DNA of 64,000 bases from Desulfopila sp. IMCC35008. GTDB taxonomy: Bacteria > Desulfobacterota > Desulfobulbia > Desulfobulbales > Desulfocapsaceae. A program made the translations under genes and the position numbers. The notes beneath the pieces were generated by a model. That model saw nothing but the letters and a program-made list of their open reading frames with translations. It was not told the origin of the DNA and ran no database searches. The stretch is from the NCBI RefSeq assembly GCF_010646885.2, contig NZ_CP050700.1:3746501-3810500 (forward strand), written 5' to 3'. Below are positions 19,339 through 29,689 of the stretch, one piece after another (position 1 is the stretch's first letter; each line of letters starts with the position of its first letter).

Positions 19339-19374
19339 GGTCGCTCCGGCAAGAGCTCTCTTGCCGGAGCGACC
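19339..19374 (+). terminator. Terminator after the first chemoreceptor
   Basis: Two 17-base arms (GGTCGCTCCGGCAAGAG and its exact reverse complement) are separated by two bases and followed by TGTTGTTTTC. The perfect symmetry would also work for transcription from the other strand. The rest of the 19301-19623 gap shows nothing else. Confidence 0.75.
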
Positions 19375-19623
19375 TGTTGTTTTCAATGTTGATATACATT
19401 CAGAACCCAATGCTGCAGCCCTTACGACAAGTTTATAAACCCGACACACCCTCGCCCCCACTTCTTCCCTAAGCCTGAACTCGCCAATATCAAAGGATAG
19501 TTTACCAACATTTTACCGGATAATAATTGACTATTCTTTTCCTGGTGTCCATCATTGATATAATGGTTTTTACGATTACATTTTATTGCATTTCCAGTAG
19601 TAACAAACAAATGGAGGATGTTC

Positions 19624-21627
19624 ATGAAGGTTAATGTTCGCTCAATATCATTTCGGTTAATCTCTGGTGGTTGTATTGCAGTTTTAATTCCCCTTATTGT
19701 CGTAGGTGTTATTGCAATTACCAAGGCAACGGATGCCCTGCTTGCGATTGGCTATGATAATGCCAGAAATCAAGCCAGTGTGCTGGCTGAATTGGTTGAA
19801 ACCAAGATTAAACTACAGGGTGATACAGCAGCTGCCTTTTCAACAGGCCATCAAGTTGCCACCGTTCTTCAGAAAGTGAAGGAAGAGGGTGCCGATAATG
19901 CTGTCGAGGAGCTCGCCTCACTTCGTGACTTAATGAAACGTAAGTTCAAGGTGCTTGATGACAGTTTTCTCGGGATATTCGTGACCGACCAGTCAGGACT
20001 ACTCCTGACCGGCGAGCTTGCAAGCGGGAAAGAATATAAAGGCTCCAACATCTCGAGTCGAGCATACTTCCAAAGTGCGAAATCATCGCTACAACCAGTC
20101 GTTGGTGACATTGTAAGGTCGAAATCTACCGGTAAGTTGATCTATGTTGCCTGTGCACCCGTCCTCTCTGCTTCCGGTGAATTCCTCGGGGCTTTCGGTA
20201 TGTCGATTAAAGCGGATGTTCTGGTGGAAATGATCTCTGGGGAAAAGGTTGGGGAAACGGGATACGCCTTTATGGTCAACAGCAAAGGAATCATCAACTC
20301 TCACCCCAATCAGGACTTCATCCTTGAGCTTGACCTCAGGACCCTGAAAGGAATGGAAGAAATAACGCGGGCAATGCTTGCCGGGGAAGAGGGTGTTCAA
20401 GGCTATGTCTTTAAAGATGTGCCTAAAATTGCAGGATATGCACATGTTGCCAAACAAGGATGGAGTATTGCAATAACCCAAAATGAGGAAGAGTTTCTGC
20501 AAGCTCCTAAGGTTATTCGGAACTCCCTGCTCATCGTAATTATCATCACTATGGTTGTTGTCTCCTCTCTTATCTACTTAGCCTCCAAGGCTATAACGAA
20601 ACCGATCAATGAAGCGGTAATTGGCTTAAAAGATATCGCTGAGGGGGAAGGCGATCTCACCATGAGACTTCACGTTAAAACCAAAGATGAAATCGGGGAG
20701 ATGGCATATTGGTTCAACACATTCATAGAAAAACTTCAGGGCATTATTAAGCAAGTTGCCCAAAATTCTGAAAGCGTTGGAGAAAGTTCAAATGAACTCA
20801 CCACAATTTCCGGCAGACTCCTCGAAGGTGCTGACGATACCTCACAACGCTCAACAAATGTAGCCGCAGCAGCGGAGGAAATGAGCGCAAACCTGAACAA
20901 CGTCGCAGCAGCAATGGAACAGTCCTCAACCAATGCTAACATGGTTGCAACTGCAGCTGAAGAAATGAGTTCAACAATCAATGAAATAGCCGAGAATGCT
21001 GAAAGGGCCCGAAACGTTTCCTCTGATGCGGTAAGTCAGGCTGTTGCCGCTTCAGATAAAATGCAGGAACTCGGAGAAGCAGCCCAGAAAATCGGAAAAG
21101 TGACCGAGACCATCACTGAGATTTCTGAGCAAACAAACCTCCTGGCACTTAATGCCACCATTGAAGCTGCACGCGCTGGCGAAGCCGGCAAGGGTTTTGC
21201 GGTTGTTGCAAACGAAATCAAGGAACTCGCGAAACAAACGGCGGAAGCGACTCATGATATCAAAAACCTTATTGCAGATGTGCAGAACACCTCACAGAGC
21301 ACAGAAGATGGCATTAGTCAAATATCTAATGTTATCTCAGGGGTTAATGACATAGTTTCCACGATTGCCACGGCGGTAGAGGAACAGACTGCTGCAACAC
21401 AGGAAATAGCCAACAATATCGGTCAAGCGAGTCAGGGGATTCAGGAAGTGAACGAAAATGTCAGCCAGAGCTCAACTGTTTCGACAGATATTTCACAAGA
21501 CATTGCTGAAGTCTCGCTGGCTGCACAGAAAATATCTGACAATAGTCATGACGTCAAAAACAGTGCCCAAGAACTCCAGAATCGCGCTGAGGAATTGAAA
21601 GATATAGTTGGAAGTTTTAAGGTTTAA
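19624..21627 (+). CDS. Methyl-accepting chemotaxis protein with Cache sensor
   Basis: ATG 19624 lies seven bases after GGAGG and is preferred to ATG 19618, which overlaps that site. The product (667 residues) has TM1 (about 10-33), a double-Cache periplasmic domain (about 40-295; [35 protein letters not shown]), and TM2 (about 303-325). HAMP and a signalling domain with [20 protein letters not shown] follow. Cache receptors usually bind amino or organic acids. The cytoplasmic half is close to that of the receptor at 17369, but the sensors are unrelated. Confidence 0.93.
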   Translation: MKVNVRSISFRLISGGCIAVLIPLIVVGVIAITKATDALLAIGYDNARNQASVLAELVETKIKLQGDTAAAFSTGHQVATVLQKVKEEGADNAVEELASLRDLMKRKFKVLDDSFLGIFVTDQSGLLLTGELASGKEYKGSNISSRAYFQSAKSSLQPVVGDIVRSKSTGKLIYVACAPVLSASGEFLGAFGMSIKADVLVEMISGEKVGETGYAFMVNSKGIINSHPNQDFILELDLRTLKGMEEITRAMLAGEEGVQGYVFKDVPKIAGYAHVAKQGWSIAITQNEEEFLQAPKVIRNSLLIVIIITMVVVSSLIYLASKAITKPINEAVIGLKDIAEGEGDLTMRLHVKTKDEIGEMAYWFNTFIEKLQGIIKQVAQNSESVGESSNELTTISGRLLEGADDTSQRSTNVAAAAEEMSANLNNVAAAMEQSSTNANMVATAAEEMSSTINEIAENAERARNVSSDAVSQAVAASDKMQELGEAAQKIGKVTETITEISEQTNLLALNATIEAARAGEAGKGFAVVANEIKELAKQTAEATHDIKNLIADVQNTSQSTEDGISQISNVISGVNDIVSTIATAVEEQTAATQEIANNIGQASQGIQEVNENVSQSSTVSTDISQDIAEVSLAAQKISDNSHDVKNSAQELQNRAEELKDIVGSFKV

Positions 21628-21638
21628 CGTTTCCAGGA

Positions 21639-21675
21639 GGTCGTTGACCAGGATGAGAAAGACTGGTCAACGACC
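21639..21675. repeat. 13-bp perfect inverted repeat between receptor and binding-protein genes
   Basis: GGTCGTTGACCAG (21639-21651) and CTGGTCAACGACC (21663-21675) are exact complements around an 11-base loop. No T-run follows on either side. It lies 12 bases after the receptor stop, so it may stabilise mRNA or act as a weak terminator. Confidence 0.6.
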
Positions 21676-21731
21676 GAAACAATGAGCTGATCAGAATCAC
21701 TTGAATTGATGAGAATAAAGGTAGAGAATCA

Positions 21732-22808
21732 ATGAAAAACATTTTCACAGTCCTGCTGACAGTAACATTTACAACGTGTGCTTTTCTTGTTGTTCTTTGC
21801 CAAGAGAGTTCATGGGCCAGCCCACCGAAACGGCTCTTTATAATCCACTCTTACGAGAACGGGCATATATGTGGGCAACCACAGCATGCAGGAGCCATAA
21901 AGGCTTTGGAAGAGGCGGGTTTTGCGGTCGGACGCAATATCGTGATCGGCACCTATTATATGGACACCAAAAAAAATAACAATACCCCTCCACTCATACA
22001 AGAACAAGCCGTTAACGCGAAAAATGCCCTTATCAAATTTAAGCCGGACGCGGTTTTAACTCTTGATGATAATGCATTTCGAACGGTTGCCCTTCAGGCT
22101 GCCGGAGACACAACAGCATATGTATTCAGCGGCCTCAACGGACAACCTGAGATGTACAATGAGAAAATCAAATTCATGGAAAGCAGAGCAAAACCGTCCG
22201 GCAATATAACTGGTGTCTACGAAAAACTTTATATCCGGGAAGCTATCCAGGTTTTATCAACCATGCACAGACTGGACAAAGTTCTCATCCTGGATGACCA
22301 ATCGCCGACTGGAAAAGCCATTGCGAAGCAGGTGGAGTTGGAACTTTTCATTCATGAGGGGGCGAGCCCGACACCAAGTGAACTTGAGCAGAGAACCATT
22401 AATTCCTGGGAAGAGTTCACTCAAGTCATTAATGAAATCAACAATGACGATCAGATAGGTGCATTTTATCTCGGCACCTTATTGTTGCATGATGCCGCAG
22501 GAAAGGTTTACACAGCCTCAGAAATTATTGATTACACGCTTGAGAATGCCAAAAAGCCTGCCATTGGCCTTAATTATGCGTTTATCAAACTCGGTCTTTA
22601 TGGTGGTGCTACTGTTGATTTTTTTGCCATGGGACATCTTGCAGGTCAGAAAATTGCTGAAATCTTAAAAGGCGGGGATCCCGGGATAATACCAATTGAG
22701 GATGCCCCCAAAGTTGCACTGGTCTTCAACCTGAAAAGGGCGAATGATCTGAGTATGGATATCCCACCTGATATCCTGATGGCTGCCGACGAAGTCTTCA
22801 GTAAATAG
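21732..22808 (+). CDS. ABC-type substrate-binding protein paired with a kinase
   Basis: The 358-residue protein has a signal peptide (cleavage near SSWAS, about residue 30) and the fold of the ABC_sub_bind family: RLFIIHSYENGHICG, GRNIVIGTYYMDTKK, KPDAVLTLDDNAFRTVAL, VLILDDQSPTGKAIAKQ, GLNYAFIKLGLYGGATVDFFAMG. No transporter genes are adjacent. The stop lies 19 bases before a membrane hybrid kinase gene. Such pairs usually mean that the binding protein delivers a ligand to the kinase sensor, as known for LuxP-LuxQ and TorT-TorS. Confidence 0.82.
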   Translation: MKNIFTVLLTVTFTTCAFLVVLCQESSWASPPKRLFIIHSYENGHICGQPQHAGAIKALEEAGFAVGRNIVIGTYYMDTKKNNNTPPLIQEQAVNAKNALIKFKPDAVLTLDDNAFRTVALQAAGDTTAYVFSGLNGQPEMYNEKIKFMESRAKPSGNITGVYEKLYIREAIQVLSTMHRLDKVLILDDQSPTGKAIAKQVELELFIHEGASPTPSELEQRTINSWEEFTQVINEINNDDQIGAFYLGTLLLHDAAGKVYTASEIIDYTLENAKKPAIGLNYAFIKLGLYGGATVDFFAMGHLAGQKIAEILKGGDPGIIPIEDAPKVALVFNLKRANDLSMDIPPDILMAADEVFSK

Positions 22809-22827
22809 GTAGTTTGGGGTCATCAGC

Positions 22828-25740
22828 TTGCAGAAAAAACAATACAACCTCTCAACGCATATAGCGATAACCATTATCTCACTGGTTTTGGTATCCACCA
22901 TAACGGTTTCCAGCGTATTATACATCAGTCTTATAAAAAGCCTGACCAAAGAATTTGAAGAGCGCATAAAGGCAGAAAGCAGAGAAGTAACTCTTGCCCT
23001 TGCAAATCGGTTCAGGGAGGTGGAAACAAAACTTCGCACCCTCATCTATGACAACACTGTACGTATAACGATGATGCTCGGGGCAGAGAACCAGTTGTCG
23101 GATCATTTGACCAATGTTTATGCAAATGACCCATCCCTCACCTTTTTCGTCCAAAAACTAAATCGGGAAGACTGGCACTCGTCGGCTGGTGCAGGGGTCT
23201 CATCGCTGGAAGCCTGGCAGGCCCTATCGACGACTCCTGAAAAGAGAACCATATCAAATGATATGTCCAGGCAAGGGTTCAAATTGACCCTTGTCTTGCC
23301 GATCACCCGCCAAAAAGATCATATCGGTTTTGCAGCAGCAGTCTATATGTTTAAAGAAGATGAATTGCTGAAGGCGACCCTCGAGCGTGCTCATTCGAGT
23401 CGCCTTCTCATCATTGATGATGGTATTTCCTGGAACCTTTTGACAGGAGAGGCCTCCGATCTGCCATTATCTTATCTCCTGAACTCCGAAAAATCTGTGA
23501 GTATAGAGTATCTTGAGACCCAACAAGGGCCTTATGCTGCCCTCGCTGATAACACTTTCCCGAACTTAATAGTCTTAGCAGGACTTAGCCAGTTACAGGA
23601 AGCAAAACGAAGAGTTCTCTATAGTGTAATGACTCCTGCATTAATCATTATTCTCCTGAGCTTTTTTATCTCTATAGTTTTGAGTAATCGCATGTCAATT
23701 CCATTGCGGCGCCTTTCCCTGATGGCTCATGAGATTACCAAGGGAGAGTCGGATTTCGCGTTTACCGACACCCAAAGCTCTATTCGGGAATTCAACCAGA
23801 TGAATACATCACTGATAACAATGATTCAACACCTTGACCATCTGCGGGAGATGGAGCGCTATCAGGAGTTCTTCGAAGGTGTCGCTGACATCGTGCTCAT
23901 TCATGACCTGGACGGTCACCTCATAAGTGCGAATGAAATCGCACTGGAACGATTTGGCATTACCCCTGACGAATTGCATCTTTCGTCTCTGCTGAACATT
24001 ATACCGGAAGAGTCATATCACAAGGCAATGAAGCTCTTCAAATCATTGCAAAGAGGGGGGGATCAACAGGTCTTTTCATTCACGTTCACAGCCAACTCAG
24101 GTGAACAGATATATCTCGAAAGCAGCGTCAGAAGAATTGTCTATAACACTATGGAGGTAATCCTGAATGTAGCCCGTGACGTCTCCGACAGGACTAGGGC
24201 TGAGATAGCACTTAAACAGTCCCACGAGACCCTCAATACCATTATGGACAGTATTCAGGCAACCATTGTTGCCTGTGATGTGGAGGACAAAAAAATTCTG
24301 TTCATGAACCGTTACATGAAAGAAATCACCGGTGAAGATCTCGTCGGAAAATCATGCCAGGATCATTCCGGTCCTGAAGCAATCCGTTGTTATAACTGCA
24401 GCTCAGACCACCAATTCGAAATAAATGTAGACCTTCCTCCCTGGGAAGGACAAAGCCCGATAAATAATCGGTGGTATTTACATTTTGATCGATTTATCGA
24501 ATGGGTGGACGGACGTCCTGTGAAATTTCAGGTTGCTTTTGACATAACAGATATTAAACAGCTGGCCATGAGGCAGGAACACGCTGAAAAGCTGCTTCGG
24601 AAAAGCCAGAAGATGGAAGCAATTGGCACGTTGGCTGGAAGGGTAGCGCACGATCTAAACAATATTCTGGCAGGTATTGTCAGTTACCCGGACATACTCC
24701 TGGCAAGTTTGCCCAAGAACAGCCCGTTAATAACCCCGCTCAACATCATTAAGGAATCCGGTCTCAAAGCTTCGGCCACAGTCAATGACCTGCTGACCCT
24801 GGCACGAAGAGGTGTTCAAGTTAATGAAGTCGTTAACCTTACTGAGGTCGTTACCGATTACCTTGACAGCCCTGAACATAGAACCCTCATGGCCGAACAC
24901 CTGAATGTGGAGATTCTGACTGACGTTGCGGTTGATCTGCGAAACATTCTGGGATCCCCTAATCACCTGACGAAAGCAATAATGAATCTCGTTAAGAACG
25001 GCGTAGAATCAATATCAGGAAGTGGCAGAGTGAAAATCAGCACGCATGATCAAAAAGTTACCACACCGCCACCCACGACCAAAGTAAAACAAGGAGAATA
25101 TGTCGTTCTAACGGTATCTGATAATGGGAGTGGCATCTCTGAAAACGACATCGAAAAGATATTTGAGCCGTTCTTTACAACAAAAGTAATGGGACGCAGC
25201 GGCACGGGTCTGGGTATGGCCGTTGTCTGGGGTACCGTCGAAGACCACGAAGGGTATATCGATCTGGAATCCACCCCTGGTATCGGTACAACTTTTAAGC
25301 TTTACTTCCCGGTAACAAGGGTTGAATTGCTCAAGGAACAGGCAGTTCTTGCGGAAACCAATTTCTCCGGAAACGGTGAAATGATCTTAGTTGTCGATGA
25401 TATTAAGGAACAGCGTGAAATCTCAACCCTGGTGTTTTCGCAACTGGGTTATCGGGTAAAAAGCGTTAGCAGCGGCGAGGAAGCTATTGAATACCTGAGG
25501 AGTCACTCTGCCGACCTGGTAGTATTGGATATGATACTGGAGGGTGGAATAGGAGGGCTTGAAACCTATAAAAGGATATTGGAAATCCACCCACTTCAGA
25601 AAGCTGTCATAACCTCAGGATACTCGAGAACTTCTGACGTGAAAGAAGCCATGAGACTCGGTGCGGGTCAATATGTAAAAAAACCATTCCTTGTGGATGA
25701 AATCTCCAGGGCTGTGGCAAGCGAACTCAAGAAAATATGA
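22828..25740 (+). CDS. Membrane hybrid histidine kinase (Cache-like/HAMP/PAS-PAS/HK/REC)
   Basis: The 970-residue protein has TM1 (about 11-33), a large periplasmic sensor (about 38-268), TM2 (about 272-292), HAMP (about 293-345) and two PAS domains (about 350-470 and 480-590). The kinase core has His608 in RVAHDLNN, then DNGSGI and GTGLGM ATP-lid motifs. The receiver has acceptor Asp901 in VVLDMILEGG. The first codon appears to be TTG with GGGG ten bases upstream. It is co-transcribed with the binding protein at 21732. The HK-REC portion is close to that of the CHASE2 kinase at 3936, suggesting duplication with sensor exchange. Confidence 0.9.
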   Translation: MQKKQYNLSTHIAITIISLVLVSTITVSSVLYISLIKSLTKEFEERIKAESREVTLALANRFREVETKLRTLIYDNTVRITMMLGAENQLSDHLTNVYANDPSLTFFVQKLNREDWHSSAGAGVSSLEAWQALSTTPEKRTISNDMSRQGFKLTLVLPITRQKDHIGFAAAVYMFKEDELLKATLERAHSSRLLIIDDGISWNLLTGEASDLPLSYLLNSEKSVSIEYLETQQGPYAALADNTFPNLIVLAGLSQLQEAKRRVLYSVMTPALIIILLSFFISIVLSNRMSIPLRRLSLMAHEITKGESDFAFTDTQSSIREFNQMNTSLITMIQHLDHLREMERYQEFFEGVADIVLIHDLDGHLISANEIALERFGITPDELHLSSLLNIIPEESYHKAMKLFKSLQRGGDQQVFSFTFTANSGEQIYLESSVRRIVYNTMEVILNVARDVSDRTRAEIALKQSHETLNTIMDSIQATIVACDVEDKKILFMNRYMKEITGEDLVGKSCQDHSGPEAIRCYNCSSDHQFEINVDLPPWEGQSPINNRWYLHFDRFIEWVDGRPVKFQVAFDITDIKQLAMRQEHAEKLLRKSQKMEAIGTLAGRVAHDLNNILAGIVSYPDILLASLPKNSPLITPLNIIKESGLKASATVNDLLTLARRGVQVNEVVNLTEVVTDYLDSPEHRTLMAEHLNVEILTDVAVDLRNILGSPNHLTKAIMNLVKNGVESISGSGRVKISTHDQKVTTPPPTTKVKQGEYVVLTVSDNGSGISENDIEKIFEPFFTTKVMGRSGTGLGMAVVWGTVEDHEGYIDLESTPGIGTTFKLYFPVTRVELLKEQAVLAETNFSGNGEMILVVDDIKEQREISTLVFSQLGYRVKSVSSGEEAIEYLRSHSADLVVLDMILEGGIGGLETYKRILEIHPLQKAVITSGYSRTSDVKEAMRLGAGQYVKKPFLVDEISRAVASELKKI

Positions 25741-25768
25741 AGAGAAAAATCGTCAATTCAATACATAT

Positions 25769-26776
25769 TCATTCCTTATTTTCCTTATCCATGACATAGG
25801 TTATGAGCACAGCATCCCTTCTTCTCGTCTCATGAATGGCACATTGCGCAAACGTAATGGTATTTGCAGAGACCTCGGGGTTGCTGGTTATGACATTGCT
25901 CCAGTCAAGACGAAGGGAAACGAGACGTATGTCCATAATATTTTCAGGTCGTGCAAGGAAATCGACCAGGAAGTTAAGTCTGTCTGCCGGGGTTTCGACA
26001 TCTGCTTTTGCTGCAGAGAGATTGCTCTCGCTTTCTTTAAGGTAACTTTTTACCTTATCAAGTTTTTTCCCTCTTGCTTGTTCAAGCTCTTCTGTCTGTG
26101 AAGCTGATTCTCCAAACAGTTTCAACATTGCTTTTAATTTTTCTCTTTTCTCCCGCAATTCACCAAGATCGGCTCGCCGGTCGCTCAGTTCGTGGGATGC
26201 GGACTCAATTATCACATCAAATATTACCTTTTCCAGCTGTTGGCGGGAATCTTCGAGGGTCGTTGCGATTCCAACTACCTTGTGATCTGAGAAAGTAACT
26301 GCTTTCAGTCTCGCATCACCAACGATCATCTGCCCTTCTCTTGAAGTACCGAAAAATTCACTTTCACTGTGCGTCATCGTTAAAAGTGCTACTCGGTTCT
26401 GCTCTTTTTCGTTCGGGCTTATCTGTTGTGCTTCCGCCAGACGAAGAATCGTGGCAACAGCCTTGCGATCCTTAAAGGCTGCCTTGATGAGGGGAGAAGA
26501 CGAGTAGTTTGCTGCATCAAGCGGAATTGGGCCGGGGATCTGGGCGACAATCTTTGCACAATGGTCCAGGCATCGGAGTAGCGGGGGAATAATGCGCTTT
26601 CGATATCCTCTTATGCTCTTGATGCTGGGATCAATTATATCGACGACCCGATCAGCCATTTCCCTGGCAGCTTGAGCAGAGGTGTATTTATCCCTGACAA
26701 GGGCAATAAAGGCGAGTGGTGAGTGGATAAGTGCTCGCCAGCCGAATCCTCCAGACTGATTCTTTTTTCCAGTCAT
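25769..26776 (-). CDS. Hypothetical coiled-coil protein, about 335 residues
   Basis: ATG 26776 has GTGGGG just upstream and is chosen over an upstream TTG at 26806. I do not recognise the family. The N-terminal half contains short hydrophobic segments (LIHSPLAFIALVRDK) but no clear signal. The middle (about 195-260) is a charged coiled coil (RRADLGELREKREKLKAML..., ELEQARGKKLDKVKSYLKES). The C-terminal part (LVSLRLDWSNVITSNPEVS) looks globular. It runs convergent to the kinase gene with only 28 bases between. Confidence 0.55.
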   Translation of the reverse strand: MTGKKNQSGGFGWRALIHSPLAFIALVRDKYTSAQAAREMADRVVDIIDPSIKSIRGYRKRIIPPLLRCLDHCAKIVAQIPGPIPLDAANYSSSPLIKAAFKDRKAVATILRLAEAQQISPNEKEQNRVALLTMTHSESEFFGTSREGQMIVGDARLKAVTFSDHKVVGIATTLEDSRQQLEKVIFDVIIESASHELSDRRADLGELREKREKLKAMLKLFGESASQTEELEQARGKKLDKVKSYLKESESNLSAAKADVETPADRLNFLVDFLARPENIMDIRLVSLRLDWSNVITSNPEVSANTITFAQCAIHETRRRDAVLITYVMDKENKE

Positions 26777-27080
26777 AACCCCACCATTGTTAGAGACCTC
26801 AATCAAGGAACGGAACTGTTATCATTTTGATTATACCATACATGAATACCCCGTGATAGAACTCAGACATTTCTTTACAATTACAGACACTCAAATATAC
26901 TGTGGTTAGTATTCAATTCTCTTTTTAACGTTGCATAACCATAATATAGACGTGGTTGGAAGATTCATCGGAATGATGATTTTTGAGGTTGGCTGTTCCT
27001 ACGGTTCAATGCTGAGCTCATAATTTTTTCTACATGTTATCATTGTGAATTTCATCCCTCCCCTGTGTTGCGTTGAAGCA

Positions 27081-27113
27081 GGAGGCTCACATATGATTGC
27101 TTTTTACAGATGA
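27081..27113 (+). promoter_or_regulatory. Six-codon mini-ORF coupled to the SLC12-like gene
   Basis: A good GGAGG site (27081-27085) serves an ATG at 27093 that encodes only MIAFYR before TGA at 27111-27113. This stop overlaps the ATG at 27110 of the transporter gene in an ATGA. The transporter ATG has no other ribosome site, so translation probably reaches it by coupling. The rest of the 26777-27080 gap shows no gene. Confidence 0.5.
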
Positions 27114-29689
27114 ATTCTTCGCCCCAGATGAGTCAAGAGAGAACGACAGCCATGGCGCATCACAAACAACCTGAAGGCTCAGCCGGAACCCTGGGCACCT
27201 TTGCCGGAGTATTCACACCATCGATCCTCACGATTCTGGGTATCATACTCTTCTTACGACTGGGGTATATTGTCGGGAGCTCAGGGCTGCTGCAGACATT
27301 TGCTCTTATTGCCGTTGCTCATCTGATTTCGGTCCTGACCAGTTTCTCGCTGGCAGCAATAGCGACAAATATCAAAGTAAAAGGTGGGGGAGATTATTTC
27401 CTGATATCCAGAACGCTTGGTTCCGAATATGGCGGCGCACTCGGGCTGGTCATTTTCCTGGCACAGTCGGTATCCATCGCATTTTACTGTATAGGGTTCG
27501 GCGAGGCCGTGGCGCAGCTGGTGTCCCGCCCCGGTGACTACATTGTCCAGTTCATTGCCGCTCTTGCAGTTACCCTGCTCTTTTTCCTTGCCTGGCTGGG
27601 AGCGGACCTTGCGACCAGATTCCAATATGTTGTCATGACATTTCTCTCTCTTGCCCTTTTATCATTCTATATAGGAGGAGTGATGAATTGGGATCCGGCG
27701 ATCCTCGCGCAAAGCTGGGTTAAACCAGAAAACTCTCCACCCTTCTGGGTAATTTTCGCGATATTCTTTCCTGCAGTCACCGGATTTACCCAAGGAGTGA
27801 GTATGTCCGGAGATCTCAAGGATCCGGGTAAGAGTCTGCCTGCCGGAACATTTCTCGCCGTCAGCTTATCAATGCTTGTCTATTTTTCAGTGGCTGTCCT
27901 TTTCGCAGCAACACGCCCCCTGGCAATTTTGAGCTCGGATTTCGGGGCGATGGGAGCCATCTCCCGCTGGGACTTTCTGATTGATGCGGGAGTAATCGCC
28001 GCAACTCTCTCGTCCGCCATGGCTTCTTTCCTGGGGGCACCGAGAATTCTCCAATCACTGGCAAAAGACAAGATTTTCTCCGTTCTAAATCCTTTTGCTA
28101 TGGGCCATGGACCGACGGGGAATCCACGAAGAGGTATACTGCTGTCTGCAGGTATAGCATATTTAACCATTGCTCTCGGGCAACTGGACCTCATTGCGCG
28201 ATTGGTGTCCATGTTTTTTCTCATATCCTACGGACTACTCAATTATGCCACCTATTTCGAGGCGAGAGCATCGAGTCCTTCATTTCGACCACGATTCCGC
28301 TGGTATCATCACAATATCAGTCTTGCAGGGTTCCTCGCCTGTCTTGGTGTTATGCTGGCCATCGATCTGAGTTCAGGGATAGTTGCTATCTCGATTCTGT
28401 TTGCCATATATCACTTTCTTAAACGAACCGCGCGACCTGCGCGATGGGCAGACAGCCGAAGGTCTCACCATCTGCAACGAGTTCGCCACCATCTTCTTGA
28501 AGCGGGTTCAGAACCGGACCATCCTCGGGATTGGCGACCATACATCCTTGCACTGTCCGATGACCCTGAACGCAGGCAACGCCTGCTTCAGTTCGCCCAA
28601 TGGATCGAAGGCGGCTCCGGCATAACAACCGTGGTGAAATTTGTGCAGGGACATGGTGTAAAAATGCGCAGACACCGGGCTGAGGAAACACAGTCCCTCT
28701 CAAAAGATGTAAGCTTGTTGCGTTCTGATGTTTTTTCGAGGGTAGTTACAGGACACGAACCCACAGTTTCACTTGAAACACTGCTTCAAACTTTCGGAAT
28801 AGGCCCAATAAGGGCAAACACTGTCCTGGCAAACTGGATAAGAGGCGTAGATGGCGGTGAAAAGATGCGAAAATTCAGGTATGGCCGCTACCTGCTCAGT
28901 GCCCACAGAATGGGATGCCATGTCGTAATACTCAGCAGTACCGCTGCGGCCTGGCAGAATGTAGCCGAACAGCTCCGCGACGAGAGACGCATTGATGTAT
29001 GGTGGCGCGGTGATTCAGCAAGTCGGTTGATGCTGTTACTCGCCTATCTCGTTACCTGTGATCATATGTGGAGTGATGCAAAAATAAGGGTATTGGCCGT
29101 GAATTATGAGAATGACTCTGAAGAAAACAGATCAGATCTGCAGAATATCATTGAAGAGGTTCGCATCAATGCGGAACCGCTCATAATTTCACGCACGAAA
29201 TGGGAAGAGATACTGCATTGTTCTGGTGACGCCTCACTCACTCTCCTCCCTTTTTCTATCAGGAACTCGGAACCTGTGGATATGTTTGGTCACCCCTTTG
29301 ATGAAAGTATCAAGGCACTTGGAGTCGTGGCTTTGGTGCAGGCCGGACAACCGGTCGACCTGGATGCAGAGCCGGACGAAGGAGAGGCGGCAGAGTTTGC
29401 CGCCGCCCTTGAAGCACTGGAAAGTGCCAATAGGAGAATGGTCCGAGCACAAAAAGAAGCAGCAGAGGCCGCGGAGAATGCAGAGAAAATGATGGCACTG
29501 CTGGAGCCGGGCAGCGGGGTCTTTGATGAGGATATGCTAAAGCAACTGAAAGCCGCACTCCAGGCCAGAAGTAAAGCTGAAGTTGCAGCCAGAAAGGTGA
29601 TGAGGGAAGAGATGAAATCAAAGGCAGCAGCAGAGATTGTTGCAGCCCAGGAGGTAAAAGATCAGTACGAAAAAGATGAAGGAGACTAA
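27110..29689 (+). CDS. SLC12-like amino acid/cation-chloride transporter with coiled-coil tail
   Basis: The 859-residue protein begins GTLGTFAGVFTPSILTILGIILFLRLGYIVG, the hallmark of the SLC12 cation-chloride cotransporter branch of the APC superfamily. About eleven to twelve membrane helices span residues 30-430 (GGGDYFLISRTLGSEYGGALG, GVSMSGDLKDPGKSLPAGT). A soluble C-terminal domain covers about 440-740. The last 110 residues form an Ala/Glu/Lys-rich coiled coil (AAEFAAALEALESANRRM...), not usual for the family. The substrate is unknown. The start may be ATG 27110 (coupled to a mini-ORF) or ATG 27152 (MAHHKQ). Confidence 0.85.
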   Translation: MNSSPQMSQERTTAMAHHKQPEGSAGTLGTFAGVFTPSILTILGIILFLRLGYIVGSSGLLQTFALIAVAHLISVLTSFSLAAIATNIKVKGGGDYFLISRTLGSEYGGALGLVIFLAQSVSIAFYCIGFGEAVAQLVSRPGDYIVQFIAALAVTLLFFLAWLGADLATRFQYVVMTFLSLALLSFYIGGVMNWDPAILAQSWVKPENSPPFWVIFAIFFPAVTGFTQGVSMSGDLKDPGKSLPAGTFLAVSLSMLVYFSVAVLFAATRPLAILSSDFGAMGAISRWDFLIDAGVIAATLSSAMASFLGAPRILQSLAKDKIFSVLNPFAMGHGPTGNPRRGILLSAGIAYLTIALGQLDLIARLVSMFFLISYGLLNYATYFEARASSPSFRPRFRWYHHNISLAGFLACLGVMLAIDLSSGIVAISILFAIYHFLKRTARPARWADSRRSHHLQRVRHHLLEAGSEPDHPRDWRPYILALSDDPERRQRLLQFAQWIEGGSGITTVVKFVQGHGVKMRRHRAEETQSLSKDVSLLRSDVFSRVVTGHEPTVSLETLLQTFGIGPIRANTVLANWIRGVDGGEKMRKFRYGRYLLSAHRMGCHVVILSSTAAAWQNVAEQLRDERRIDVWWRGDSASRLMLLLAYLVTCDHMWSDAKIRVLAVNYENDSEENRSDLQNIIEEVRINAEPLIISRTKWEEILHCSGDASLTLLPFSIRNSEPVDMFGHPFDESIKALGVVALVQAGQPVDLDAEPDEGEAAEFAAALEALESANRRMVRAQKEAAEAAENAEKMMALLEPGSGVFDEDMLKQLKAALQARSKAEVAARKVMREEMKSKAAAEIVAAQEVKDQYEKDEGD

